In this document: piece after piece, positions 30,162 through 41,259 of the stretch
How the letters are laid out: each line of letters opens with the position of its first letter
How positions within the stretch are numbered: position 1 is the stretch's first letter
Origin: Cordylochernes scorpioides
Lineage: Eukaryota > Arthropoda > Arachnida > Pseudoscorpiones > Chernetidae
Assembly (NCBI GenBank): GCA_030710605.1
Contig: CP092863.1
Span: 110,102,881 to 110,166,880 of the forward strand
Length of the DNA stretch: 64,000 bases
Direction of reading: 5' to 3'
Position numbers and translations under genes: made by a program
The notes under the pieces: model-generated
Databases searched by the model: none
What the model saw: the letters and a program-made list of their open reading frames with translations, nothing else
What the model was told of the DNA's origin: nothing

Positions 30162-32948
30162 ATGGTTGAATATTTTCCCAATCGTCTGATATTATTGATA
30201 ACTTTAATGATCACCAGTGTTTTTTCGATTGATTTGACTTATCTACAATCATATGGTGGTCTTGCCAAGATACATCCGTACAATCTTAAAAAACGATGGC
30301 TAACGGATGGAATTTTTAACCGGAATCCCGAAATCAAACGAAAAAATCATCGAAGATTTCTTTTTAACAACCAACAACCCATTTACAAACCAAAATTTAC
30401 TGATACAACTTTTACTGATTCAACTTTCGATTATCCATTAGATTTTCCAAAAAATGTTCAAGAATTTATAAAATTAGTAACAAGAAGTCCTAAACCATTA
30501 GCAGAATCCTTTAAATCTCTTTTGACCATTGAGTCAACAACTTTAAATAAAATTGAAGAAGAATTCCAAGGAGAATTGTCAAAAACGTGGCCATCGTATG
30601 AATACAAGAAGAATAATATGGCGTGGGATAAGAATTTGATATCAACCGAACCATCCACCAATGGTCCTGAAAGTGAAGATTATAATACAGCCGTTGATAA
30701 TAACATGGGTGCACTTAATTTGTTAACCAATCTTACAAAGAATCATAAACAGATTCTACTAGATCCAAAATGTGTATTCTTAAAGAAAACAAATACAGGT
30801 CCAAAATTGTATCTAATGAGTGGATGTATGAAATTCGTAAATTCAAATCCAGAAGAGAAGAAAAATGTTGGTTATAATCGCATTATCATTATATCAGAGA
30901 AGATAATCGGAATGGCACCTAAATCAACTTCGTTTAACGTCGTTAATCCAGCAGGACTTGCTCAGGAACAACCAAACCATATGGAAGGTCCGAATAACAC
31001 CACAAATACAAATTACGATTATCTTTCAGACTCCGTTCATAATTCAGAAAAACCTCCAGATATCGAAGTTATACCGGATCGATATCAGGGAGGAAAAGAA
31101 AAACAAGAAAACATCAAATCTCATTGGAAAATGATGAATAAAAACAAACCACCTCAATTTCTTCTACAGTTAGATTCAAGTCCACCACAAAAATTACCTT
31201 CCAATGAAGAGAATTATCTTCTAAAGTTGATGTCAGTACCATTGGAAAAACAAAACTATCGAAACGATGGATCGAGGGAGAAAATCAATGAACCATCCTC
31301 TTTCATAGATTCACATCGCAAGGAATCCTTCAACAGAATCTCCGTACAGAACGCAGAGTCGAGGAAGGCATTCAAAAAGATGGCATTGAAGAAGAAACTT
31401 ATAGATTTGATGAAAGAATTTGACAATTCATTGAAAAAGTACTATAACGTCGATTTAGGAAAATCCTTTTTCGAACCAGCCTTCCAAAAAATCTCAGAAC
31501 TCTATTTAAGAGATAGGAGACCCGTACGTTATAGAAAACATACACATTTAGGAAATTCAAAGATGCATCTGTGGAATCGACCAAATTTTCCTGCAGAATC
31601 AATCAACGCTAGCGACCTCTATGACACCAGGATATATGCAAATAGATTGAACGACCCTAATTTGCATAAACGCCAAAAATACCCATCTTCCTATTATAGA
31701 AGTAAGAAAGGAAGATACCAAAGTCTTAAACGTAAAAAGCGGGAAATACATACAACCTTCACTCAGGACCTCAACTGCCACTTTCATGTTGAAAACAAAA
31801 ATGAAACTTTTAGCTCCCATTTTGCCACTGAACTATACAAGACGAAAGAACCCTACTTGACCATCTCCTTGAAGAAAGAACATGACAAGGTCCCTAGATT
31901 TAAGAAGATTATTCGAATAAACGAGGTTACCAGAACTATGCAAATAAGGAAAGGCAATATTCAAGGATCACAGAAGGAACTTTACGGAATCGTTTCTCTG
32001 AAAGAAATACATAATGACTGCATAAGACTGAAGAATCGTAATGAAAAGAATGATAACAGAACTATGATGATACAGGAAGGATATGTTCAAGAAACAACGA
32101 AAGAACTTGACGGAACTATCTCTTCGATAGACGAACAAGAGCAAAGCGATGTCAGAAGGCCGAAGAATTTTCAAAGATCAGAGAAAGAACTTCGGAGAAC
32201 CATTTCTTTGAAAGAGGGACAAGAACAAAGGGACATCAGAAGGCCGATGGATCGAGGATTAGAGAAAGAACTTGGAAAAACCAAAGAAGAACAAAAGGAC
32301 GTCAGAATGCCGAAGGATCAAGGATCAGAGAAAGAACTTGGGAACACCAAAAAAGGACAAGAACAAAAGGACGTCAGAAGGCCGAAGGATCAAGGATCAG
32401 AGAGCGAACTTGGGAAAACGAAAGAAGAACAAGAACAAAAGGACTTCAGAAGGCCGAATAATCAAGGATCAGAGAAAGAACTTGGGAAAAGCAAAGAAGA
32501 ACAGGAACAAAAGAACGTCAGAAGGCCAATGAATCAAAAATCAGAGAAAGAACTTGGAAAACCCCTAGAAAAAGAGCAAAGAGACGTCAGAATGTCGACG
32601 GATCAAGGATCAGAGAAAGAACTTGGAAAAACAAAAGAAGAACAAAGGAACGTTAGAAGGCCGAAGGATCGTCAAGAATGGGAAGATGATATCAGTGTGG
32701 TGATAAAGAAAGATTATCTTCAAGAATCAAGGAAGTTTCGCTACATGAAGAACTTGATAATAGGCGCAGTACCAGTGCTGTTGTTTCTTGGAGTGTTGTA
32801 CCGCTGTTGGCCGGGACTCAAGGACTGGTGCCACCGTGGCAAGTACCGCTACTCCCGCCAAGTCGAGGCCGGGGACTCCGAAAGGCAATCCTTGGAAAAG
32901 GAAGAAGACCCGGGACTGGACTTTGACGATTCATTCTTCAGGAAGTAA
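30162..32948 (+). CDS. Single-exon type I membrane protein with furin site
   Basis: 928 codons without interruption, far too long for chance in AT-rich DNA. The N-terminus has a signal peptide (hydrophobic residues about 8-22, LILLITLMITSVFS). A second hydrophobic segment at about 863-881 (NLIIGAVPVLLFLGVLY) is followed by Cys/Arg residues and an acidic 50-residue tail ending DFDDSFFRK. RKKR at 524-527 is a furin-type site, which would split the ectodomain. Cysteines are few (around 201, 221, 540 and 625). Several N-glycosylation sequons (NLT, NNT, NAS, NET) occur before the membrane. Residues about 667-836 are seven imperfect 22-28-residue charged repeats (SEKELGKTKEEQ, KDVRRPKDQG). I recognise no family. 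Start chosen as the first ATG (AAAATGG), directly before the signal peptide. Functions in secretion or at the cell surface are inference. Confidence 0.8.
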   Translation: MVEYFPNRLILLITLMITSVFSIDLTYLQSYGGLAKIHPYNLKKRWLTDGIFNRNPEIKRKNHRRFLFNNQQPIYKPKFTDTTFTDSTFDYPLDFPKNVQEFIKLVTRSPKPLAESFKSLLTIESTTLNKIEEEFQGELSKTWPSYEYKKNNMAWDKNLISTEPSTNGPESEDYNTAVDNNMGALNLLTNLTKNHKQILLDPKCVFLKKTNTGPKLYLMSGCMKFVNSNPEEKKNVGYNRIIIISEKIIGMAPKSTSFNVVNPAGLAQEQPNHMEGPNNTTNTNYDYLSDSVHNSEKPPDIEVIPDRYQGGKEKQENIKSHWKMMNKNKPPQFLLQLDSSPPQKLPSNEENYLLKLMSVPLEKQNYRNDGSREKINEPSSFIDSHRKESFNRISVQNAESRKAFKKMALKKKLIDLMKEFDNSLKKYYNVDLGKSFFEPAFQKISELYLRDRRPVRYRKHTHLGNSKMHLWNRPNFPAESINASDLYDTRIYANRLNDPNLHKRQKYPSSYYRSKKGRYQSLKRKKREIHTTFTQDLNCHFHVENKNETFSSHFATELYKTKEPYLTISLKKEHDKVPRFKKIIRINEVTRTMQIRKGNIQGSQKELYGIVSLKEIHNDCIRLKNRNEKNDNRTMMIQEGYVQETTKELDGTISSIDEQEQSDVRRPKNFQRSEKELRRTISLKEGQEQRDIRRPMDRGLEKELGKTKEEQKDVRMPKDQGSEKELGNTKKGQEQKDVRRPKDQGSESELGKTKEEQEQKDFRRPNNQGSEKELGKSKEEQEQKNVRRPMNQKSEKELGKPLEKEQRDVRMSTDQGSEKELGKTKEEQRNVRRPKDRQEWEDDISVVIKKDYLQESRKFRYMKNLIIGAVPVLLFLGVLYRCWPGLKDWCHRGKYRYSRQVEAGDSERQSLEKEEDPGLDFDDSFFRK

Positions 32949-33235
32949 GTGTGAGCTTCTTGACTGGACCGTGTAGATCTCAGTTTGAAGAATGACCAGG
33001 TCACGTCGCTGGACTACAACCAATACTGATAGCACGGACTGACTACTACACGGACCTGCACGGTGGAGACCTTATCCTCTGCATACCCTCGCCACAGAAC
33101 GCAAGAATCTAAAATAAGAACGATGCCAATATTTTTATGATTTCATATGGACATTCCTCTCTCTTGTTCACCTCGATATCACTTACCAAAGAAAGAAAAG
33201 TCGGGCACACACCTTCCAATACTGTATGCACACGG

Positions 33236-33490
33236 CAATAATCAGTACACATAATACAGGTCATTGTAATCATGGTTACACCACATGTCTACACATGTTC
33301 GACTTTTGCACTCACAATTGTGCCAGAGGCTCCGTGTTATTACTTACAATCACTGGTGAGGTTGGAATTTTACAAGAATTGGAGGCTATTGGAGAATTTT
33401 TCTTATTCGGGAAAAAAGTGTCCAATGCGGGATTCGAACCCAGGTCATGGCTGTCGAAAACCGACGGTTATACCACCTTCCAATACTGTA
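33236..33490 (-). repeat. tRNA-derived SINE, family E
   Basis: Minus-strand B-box region GGGTTCGAATCCCGC and body with AACCTCACCAGTGATTGTAA. First of three clustered E copies sharing TATGCACACAGT flanks. Confidence 0.75.
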
Positions 33491-33523
33491 TGCACACAGT
33501 ATAACAATGATCAATTGATCAAA

Positions 33524-33594
33524 TTGACATGAAATAAAGTAAATAGAGGAGCTTCTTGATAAGAAGCTTCTCTATTTACTTTATTTCATGTCAA
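33524..33594. repeat. Hairpin, 34-bp arms, 3-base loop
   Basis: 33524-33557 and 33561-33594 are inverted copies with a single G.T-type difference around the loop GAT. It separates two family E copies. Confidence 0.9.
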
Positions 33595-33599
33595 AACAA

Positions 33600-34050
33600 T
33601 GATCAATACACATAATACAGGCTATGATAATCATGGTTGTTAGTAGTTGGCGATTGCACCATGTCTACACAGCAATTCGACTTTTGCACTCATAATTGTG
33701 TCAAGAGGTTCCATTTGATTACTTGCAATTACTGGTAAGGTTGGACTATGTATGCACACAGTGTAGCAATGATCAATACACATAACACAGGCTATGATAA
33801 TCATGGTTGTTAGTAGTTGGCGATTGCACCATGTCTACACAGCAATTCGACTCTTGCACTCATAATTGTGTCAAGAGGTTCCATTTGATTACTTGCAATC
33901 ACTGGTAAGGTTGGACTTTAGCAAGCATTGGAGGCTATTGGAGAATATTATTTTTATTCGGGGGAAAAAAGTGTCCAATTCGGGATTCGAACCCAGATCC
34001 TGGCTGTCGAAAACAGAAGGTTTATACCACTGCTCCACCGGCCCTAAGTT
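33600..34050 (-). repeat. Two further family E SINE copies
   Basis: 33600-33750 is headless. 33770-34050 is complete, with the tRNA-like GTCGAAAACAG...GGATTCGAACCCAG end. Both repeat GGCTATGATAATCATGGTTG and TTAGTAGTTGGCGATTGCAC, so one arose by tandem duplication. Confidence 0.75.
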
Positions 34051-34359
34051 TAAAGAGTATTAAGAGATATATCAGTTAAGTTGGTGTGGTTATGTTTATT
34101 TGTTTTCACTCACTGGCAGACTTGTGAAACAAGAACCATGGACTATTGATGTCATTTAATTCATTTATTATTTGAAAAAGGGATTGGTGGTATACTCAGA
34201 TAGGTTTTATTCACGAATCACGAGAAAAGCTATCGCTAAATCGATACATTCACTAAATATAAGTAATACTAAATTTACATATAATTCTAGTGTCCTCGAA
34301 GCTTATATCAATAGTTTTATTGAATACCATAACTAATACCTTACTCCTACAGTGTGTCA

Positions 34360-35190
34360 GATATACACTCATAGACAAACTTAAGGTAGTGTGGAAAGTC
34401 TTTGATGAGGCAGGTCGTCTTTTTTTTTTTTTTGAAGGAGACAGAGGAAATTTTGTTCACGCTTGGTTATCGCGTGTGTCTTCAATAAAAGTCCCTGTGT
34501 AGAAAATATCTTTCAGAGTTATTGTCTCAATCCCGATATACATGCTAAAAGGTACAACTTCCTTAAGTTTTGTCCATGAGTGTATCTTTCAGAGTTATTG
34601 TCTAAATCCCGATATACAAGCTAAAAGGTGCAACTTCCTTAAGTTTTGTCAATGAGTGTATTTTTCAGAGTTATTGTCTCAATCCCGATATACATGCTAA
34701 AAGGTACAACTTACTTAAGTTTTGTGCATGAGTATATCTTTCAGAGTTATTGTCTGAATCCCGATATGCATTCTAAAAGTACAACTTCCTTAAGTTTTGT
34801 TCATGAGTGTATCTTTTAGAGTTATTATCTCAATCCCGATATACATTCTAAAAAGTACAACTTCCTTAAGTTTTGTCCATGAGTGTATCTTTCAGAGTTA
34901 TTATCTCAATCCCGATATGCATGCTAAAAGGTACAACTTCCTTAAGTTTTGTCTATGAGTGTATCTTTCATAGTTATTGTCTGAATCCCGATATACATGC
35001 TAAAAGGTATAACTTAAGTTTTGTCTCCATGAGTGTATCTTTCAGAGTTATTGTCTGAATCCCGATATACATGCAAAAAGGTATAACTTAAGTTTTGTCT
35101 ATGAGTGTATCTTTCAGAGTTATTGTCTGAATCCCGATATACATGCTAAACGGTACAACTTCCTTAAATTTCGTCCATGAGTATACCTAT
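34360..35190 (-). mobile_element. Family B element, about 9-11 units
   Basis: Unique tail with terminus at about 34365 (CACTCATAGACAAACTTAAG), then CTTTGATGAGGCAGGTCGTC and a long T run. The 76-bp units follow to about 35190. Several units have small deletions (AACTTAAGTTTTGTC lacking CTTCC), so the period drifts. Confidence 0.85.
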
Positions 35191-35214
35191 AAAATAATGA
35201 TTTGTGGATTAATT

Positions 35215-35560
35215 TTAAAATATTTTCGGCCACCTAGCTTCTTTGCTTATAAAAAGTTGTGACCTACAGCTTGCAAATTCTGTTGTTTCTAACGTTGATC
35301 CACCGTATTTCGGTCAAGGTTTCTCTTATAGTCTTTAAAATGGTCTCTAGGCTTTACGTGCTTTTTCATGTTGCGTGAAGGTCGGCTTTATCGTTGTATC
35401 ATTTATAGGGACATCGTCTACATGGAGGGATATCTTAGATTTGACATAGAGGTGGAATCTTGGAGTTGTCACGGAGAACGTATTTCACGGCATCCATGGC
35501 TTCAAGGTCTTTCTTATCCCTCCGAGCATAACAAACCTGTACATGGTTCTTGAGTCAACC
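35215..35560 (+). repeat. Family L repeat, unknown class
   Basis: Shares ACTTGCAAATT-like and TATAGGGACATCGTCT blocks, plus GCGTGAAG...GGC, with 61380-61640. It may be a LINE or DNA-transposon interior; no coding signature recognised. Confidence 0.55.
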
Positions 35561-35599
35561 AAAGTCTGCCTCTATTTTTTTTTTTTGCATATCCCTAGT

Positions 35600-35890
35600 A
35601 CATGTGGTACAGCCCATAATAATCATGGCAGTTAGAAGTTGGCGATTGCTTTTACTGTAAGTACACCACATATTTACACATGTGAAAAGCAGTTCGACTT
35701 TGCACTTACAAATGTGTCAAAGCCCCGTTTGGTTACTTGCACTCGCTGGTTGGGTTGGACTTTTTGCAAAAATCGGTGGCCATTGGAGCATTTTTTTTTA
35801 AATCAGAAAAAAAGTGCCCAATGCGGGAATCGAACCCGGGTCGTAGCGGTCGAAAACCAACGGTTTAGACCATCCTTCCAACTTAGCCCT
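35600..35890 (-). repeat. tRNA-derived SINE, family E, near complete
   Basis: GGTCTAAACCGTTGGTTTTC and CGGGTTCGATTCCCGC on the minus strand form the head, with a perfect B box. The body is full-length. Confidence 0.8.
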
Positions 35891-36061
35891 GGATTGCTTA
35901 TTGATATTACTGAATTGTAAAGTCAGGGATCAACATGCGTTATAAATATTTTTAAAGCTAAGAGGGTAGAGGAGTCCAAAGGGACCCACTCGGTGTCTGG
36001 AGGAGAACTCTTTCTCGTTGAAAGAGCCTCCTAGTCTGATATATCTACTAGACTATTATTT

Positions 36062-36240
36062 ATAATGATGCATTAGCACGCCATCTGGTAGATTAAACTG
36101 GCGAAAACCGCTGGGAGGGTTCACTACTGATGAGCCAGGCCCTTCCATTAATTTATCATTGCAGTAAGGGCAGTAGATAACCGCTCAATTTTTAAAATAA
36201 TCATACGCGTCTAAAATAATTTTATTTCTTATACTATTAT
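36062..36240 (+). repeat. Family F element with hammerhead-like core
   Basis: CTGGC pairs with GCCAG around GAAA and CTGATGA. Stem I is TGG with CTA (one G.T pair). Just upstream, ATGCATTAGCACGCCATCTG is the family's distal end in reverse. Confidence 0.65.
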
Positions 36241-36249
36241 ATTGGAAGT

Positions 36250-36320
36250 AGAGAAATCCATAAATAAATCTTTAATTAAAAAGGCATATATTGGATCAAA
36301 ATACGCAACCAACTGAAATA
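36250..36320 (+). repeat. Family G fragment at Tigger insertion site
   Basis: AGAGAAATCCATAAATAAAT and GGCATATATTGGATC match family G. It resumes at 41194-41260 after the Tigger element. Confidence 0.6.
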
Positions 36321-36753
36321 CAGTGGTACCTCGACATACGAGCGCCCCAACATACGAGTTTTTCGAGATACGAGCCGACGAGCAAGTGATTTTTTGCTTT
36401 GAGTTACGAGCGAAATTCGAGATACGAGTTCGGTTCGGTAGTGTTGAAGATATTAATCTGTGATTTTAAATGTTTCTTTTTGACCAGTACTTTTGTTTTG
36501 TTTTTGCTTTTCCTAAAATGTTTCTTTCTTCTTCTTCATTATTATTTGTTCTATATGCAAAGCTTTGTTTTTTGAGACTTGAATAAACAAATTCAAGTTT
36601 ATTATATTTTTGTGTGCTTTTAAAGTTAAAACACAACAGGTAATAACACGCAGTCGCGCCATCACGATCAATTAGCAGCGTGCTTCCGCTGTGATAAGTT
36701 GTGTTTTGTGTTGTGTCTACATTTACAGTTTTAGTTCATTTATTTTTATAACC

Positions 36754-37104
36754 ATGGATCGGAAGAAAGTTTGTAAAAAGTCAAGTGCTAAGAAAAAGAT
36801 GATGAGTATTGAATTAAACCTTGGGAAGGCTAATAAATCGCCTATTTTGATTTCGATGCCTGAATACGAGGATAGAATTAAATTATTCAAAAATACGACT
36901 AAACTTAGAGATAGCAAAATTTACATAAATAAAGATTATAGTAAAAAGATTAGAGACCAACGGCTTATTCTTATAGCTAAAAGGAAAGAACTTATTGAAA
37001 AAGGCACTCGATCAAAGCTGAGAGATAACAAACTTATTGTAAACGGTGTAGTTTTTGAAGCTGTAAATGGCCAAGTTGTCAATAATAATGGAAATAAGAT
37101 ATAG
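36754..37104 (+). CDS. LINE ORF1-like N-terminal part
   Basis: 116 codons, very basic (MDRKKVCKKSSAKKK start). It has a conserved-looking block KLRDSKIYINKDYSKKIRDQ and RDNKLIVNGVVFE, reminiscent of the N-terminal segment found upstream of the endonuclease in some arthropod LINEs. ATG 36754 was chosen for its good context (ACCATGG); the preceding in-frame region looks non-coding. It ends at TAG (37102-37104), followed by CAA. The next frame continues in the same phase, so this may be one long protein with a stop. Confidence 0.65.
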   Translation: MDRKKVCKKSSAKKKMMSIELNLGKANKSPILISMPEYEDRIKLFKNTTKLRDSKIYINKDYSKKIRDQRLILIAKRKELIEKGTRSKLRDNKLIVNGVVFEAVNGQVVNNNGNKI

Positions 37105-40100
37105 CAAAAACAGAACATAACACCGAATGTAAATAAGACTTTCCAGATTGATAAACAGATCTCTAATATAGTGTCCATTCAGCCACTTTATGATAAAACA
37201 CTCACGGCTAAAACTTCTAAAATTAAAAACCCAAAGGTTACGAAAAATATATCAGATAGAAATACAACTAAAATTAGATATCCACATACGAAAAACTGTG
37301 AATCGGCAATAAAAGACAAACAAGTAACCCAGGCCAAACATATAGATACTAAAATTAAAATGTTACAATGGAATATAAATGGATTTAATAGAATAACATC
37401 AATATTTCCACTCGTTGAATACCTAAAAAAATACGAACTTTTTGCACTAAATGAAACATGGATTACTAATGTTATCGAATTATTAACAGAGGAATACTAC
37501 ATAATTCAAAGCCCAGCAATGAAAACAGAACTAAAGGGAAGGGGCTCGGGGGGAATTCTGATTGGAATAAAAAAAAAACTTTCAACATACGGTTAGAAAA
37601 ATCGAAACAAACCCTTACTGGATATCTGTCTTGACGCATAAATTTCTAGACAAAACCACCGAGAGTATATGTTTGCTGTTTGCATATTTACCTCCTAATG
37701 CATTACAAGAACAAAATTTAACAAATTTACTTAGGCATATTGATTATCACATGAGTGAAGGTAACGAAGTGCTAATAGCCGGTGATATCAATATTAGAAT
37801 AGGCAATGCTGGAGGCTTCCATAACCCACTGAAACTAAATTCACCCCTCAACAAATATAGGAAATCTAAAGACCTAATATCTTCGAAACTATCTGAAAAA
37901 CTAATTTCCTTCACTGATTCAAATTCTATAACAATAGCTAATGGAAGAACTAAGGGTGATACTTACGGCTCATTCACTTTTATTTCAGAAAGAGGTTCAT
38001 CGGTTTTGGATTATTTTATGTACACACACGGTTTAACACAGATTATATCGGATATGTGGATCGAAGAACTTTCATATTCAGACCACTTACCAATTGTTTT
38101 ACAAATTAATACTGGGTATGAAGCTATTAAATCCTCGTATAACAATGAAATACTAACACGAAAATTCATTTGGACGAAAGAAAATGTGGAGATGCTAAAA
38201 CATAATTTAAGTGATACTGAAGATGGAAATGAAACCGATATTAATACAGAAACAGTAAATTTTACTAAACAGATCTACACGGCAATGGAATCGGCAAATA
38301 TAAATAAATTTGTTAAACGACGACACCAACTTTCAAAACCTTGGTATGACAAAGATTGTTACATTATGAAAAAAAACGACCAAAGTAAGTTTACAAAGAT
38401 GTAGGAACTCAAATAACATACACGACCGCCAAAAATATATTGAGGCTAGGAGGGAATATTTTAAGCTCCTGCAAAGAAAAAGAGATGAATTCAACAAGGA
38501 CAAGAATGAAATGATAAAAAACGCCAAAGATCCCAAATCCTTCTGGAATGCCATTGCATCCTTTAGAAAAAACCCAATAATACAAGGAGAGATTGATATA
38601 AAAGAATGGTTTTTATTTTATAAAAATTTACTGAACAAAGAAAATAAGGAAGCTACTTTTACGTTAAACCAGATGATCGGTTGGAAAGATCCAGATTTAG
38701 ACGCGGAAATAACCCTTGAAGAGATCCATGATGTATTTAAAAAACTAGCGAATGGCAAAGCAGTGGGACTCGATGGTATACCAAATGAGTTGCTAAAGAA
38801 TTTACCGATACCGACTTTAACTAAATTGATAAACCTATTCAACAAAATAATGTCCACAGAAAAATACCCGCAACTCTGGACGAACTCAATAGTACACCCT
38901 ATATATAAAAGCGGTGATAAGAATAACCCAACAAATTATAGAGGGATTGCCCTCTGCAGTAATATATCTAAATTATTTACTACAATACTAAGAAACAGAT
39001 TAAACAACTGGATAGAAAAAAGAGAGATTATTTTAGAAAACCAAGCAGGCTTCCGTAAGAAAAGATCATGCACTGACCACATACTACTACTGAATTCACT
39101 CATCCAATTATCTCTGAGAAGAAAACGAGGCAAGCTATATGTCTTCTTCGTCGATTTGACTAAAGCTTTCGACACAGTCCCACATGATTTACTTTGGCAA
39201 AAATTGCACAAAATGGGCATTAGTAATAAATTTGTAATGCTGATAAAAAACTTTTACCAAGAAGCTAAGATTACTATCCGATGGAAAGGACAAAATTCAA
39301 GTAATGTGAAAATTAATTCTGGAGTGTTGCAGGGAGAATCACTTTCCCCACTTTTATTTATACTATATATGGCCGACCTAATAGAACTTTATAATAACTC
39401 AGCACTTACAGGATTTCATCTCCCCGATTTTGGTGTTTTACACCTACTTATGTATGCGGATGACATAGCCATAATTGGAGAATCGAAAATTAATCTGCAA
39501 ATTAAAATCAATTTACTAAAGTCTTACCTGGATAATAACAAATTAGTTTTAAATGAAAATAAGTCCAAAATAATGGTATTCAGAAATGGAGGAAGACCGG
39601 CAAGACACGAAAACTGGTACTGGGGAGACACCCCACTGACTGTTGCGTCCAATATTACATATTTGGGATATCCATTCACTTCCACTAATAATAGCAAAAA
39701 GGTAGCCCTCTTTTATAAAGCCAAAGCAAATACGGCAATAAATGCAATTATTAGACTGATAAAAAAAGAAAAAATTAACTCATTAAAAGTTGCACTGAAT
39801 CTATTTGACTCAGTTATTAAATCAATACTACTCTATGCGGCCCCTGTGTGGGCTTGGGATAATACGGATATTATAGACCAATTACAGAATACGTTTATCA
39901 AAAACTTTCTGAATCTACCAAGATATATACCAGGGTATATTATAAGGCTGGAAACTGGCAGAATATATCTGACTTTTACAACGATCAAATTAATTATGAA
40001 ATACTTCATTAGAGTACAAAAAATGGAAGACAATAGACTACCTAAGCTATGCTGGAATAGATTGAAGGAAATTTCCTTAATGACAAAAAAACCTATAGGA

Positions 40101-40661
40101 TTCTGTAAGAATATTATGGATATCATCAATCATTGTGGACTCACATGGCTAAACTATAGGTTAAATATTGATGACATACAGATCGAACTTCCGAATATAC
40201 TAAAAATAAAAATTGAACAGCTATTGCAGCAAGATCTGGCAAAATTATCTCTTACGAAAACATACTCAAACTATAGGTTACTTTATGATTCATTCATTCC
40301 AGAACATTATTTTTCATGCAATTTGTCCTCAGCTTTAGTGAGTTTTATTGCACAGATCAGATTAATGTCAACATTGATCAAAGAAAATCATATTTACGCA
40401 ATTAAGAAAGAAGATTTGTACTGTAGGTTATGTGGAAGTCAGATAACTGATGAAATATACCATTTTATTGCTGAGTGCAGGGATCTGGAAGGAGAGAGAA
40501 AAAAGATCCTGAAAAGTCTTCCTAGACCGCATTTGAACTCAATAAAGCTAATAAAAACTGTTTCAGATAAGAAAAGTTGGGCAATTGAACTGTTCAACTA
40601 TCAAAAAGCGGTTGGAAATAAAATTGCACTCATGGAAGAGAGAAGAACAGGGGCACAATAA
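37105..40661 (+). pseudogene. LINE ORF2: endonuclease and reverse transcriptase
   Basis: Nearly intact, with two frameshifts, both next to A runs (about 37568-37578 and 38370-38378). Endonuclease (AP-type): LQWNINGFNR, ALNETWI, GDINIRIG, SVLDYF and SYSDHLPIVL. Reverse transcriptase: GKAVGLDGIPNELL, NYRGIALCSNISKLF, QAGFRKKRSCTDHI, FFVDLTKAFDTV (first catalytic Asp), GVLQGESLSPLLFILYMADL and MYADDIAII (catalytic pair, about 39450). A C-terminal zinc knuckle CRLCGSQITDEIYHFIAEC lies at about 40420-40480. It nicks target DNA and copies its own RNA there. No RNase H domain follows. The 3' end at about 40803 has a (GTT)n tail. Clade not settled; jockey/CR1-like. Confidence 0.85.
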
Positions 40662-40807
40662 AAAGTCACCCTGTTTGCCATACCTTAACTGTAAATACTC
40701 CATCTTCCCCTTTTCTCTTGTGTTTAATATTGTCTGTAATGCCACGGCGAATCGGTACAGGGCAAGATGCCCTAATAAAGTTGTTTTGTTGTTGTTGTTG
40801 TTGTATT

Positions 40808-40957
40808 GAATTAAATGGCACTTGCCTAACTCATTTCCGGAACATTCTGAGAGGGAGGAAGAAACAAACCTCCTTGGACATGTTTTTTTCTAAACGGCCT
40901 ACAGGTGAAAGCGAGAAAAATGTAGCGAAAAAGGCAAAGACCAGTGAGGATATCTAA
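40808..40957 (+). pseudogene. C-terminus of Tigger/pogo-type transposase
   Basis: Reads LTHFRNILRGRKKQTSLDMF, then FSKRPTGESEKN, and ends KAKTSEDI before TAA. The KKQTSLDxFF block is characteristic of the C-terminus of Tigger-family transposases. All upstream catalytic parts are missing, displaced by the LINE insertion. Confidence 0.75.
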
Positions 40958-41259
40958 TTTATTTCTTCACATTCTCTTTTTTGTTTTTGTGCAATAAATA
41001 TTTGATATTTATAAATACGTTTTTATTATTTAAAACCACGTAACAAAAATAACTGGGGTGACATTTTGGAGGTTGGAACGGATTAATGGTAGTTCAATTG
41101 TTTTGTATGGGGAAATTTGCTTCGAGATACGAGTAATTCAAGATACGAGCAAGGTTGCGGAACGAATTAAACTCGTATGTCGAGGTACCACTGTATTGGT
41201 AAAAATAAATGATATTTTGATCCAATATATAACTTTTTAATTGAATACTCATATATATT

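Larger units (their letters stand above)
36321..41193 (+). mobile_element. Tigger/pogo-type DNA transposon split by a LINE
   Basis: Termini CAGTGGTACCTCGACATA and the exact reverse complement TATGTCGAGGTACCACTG (22 matching bases in all) are flanked by TA (36319-36320 and 41194-41195). The subterminal repeats (TTCGAGATACGAG) are also inverted. Only the end of a transposase survives (40808-40957). The rest of its coding region is replaced by a 4.1-kb LINE. Cut-and-paste Tc1/mariner-superfamily element; this copy is not autonomous. Confidence 0.85.
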
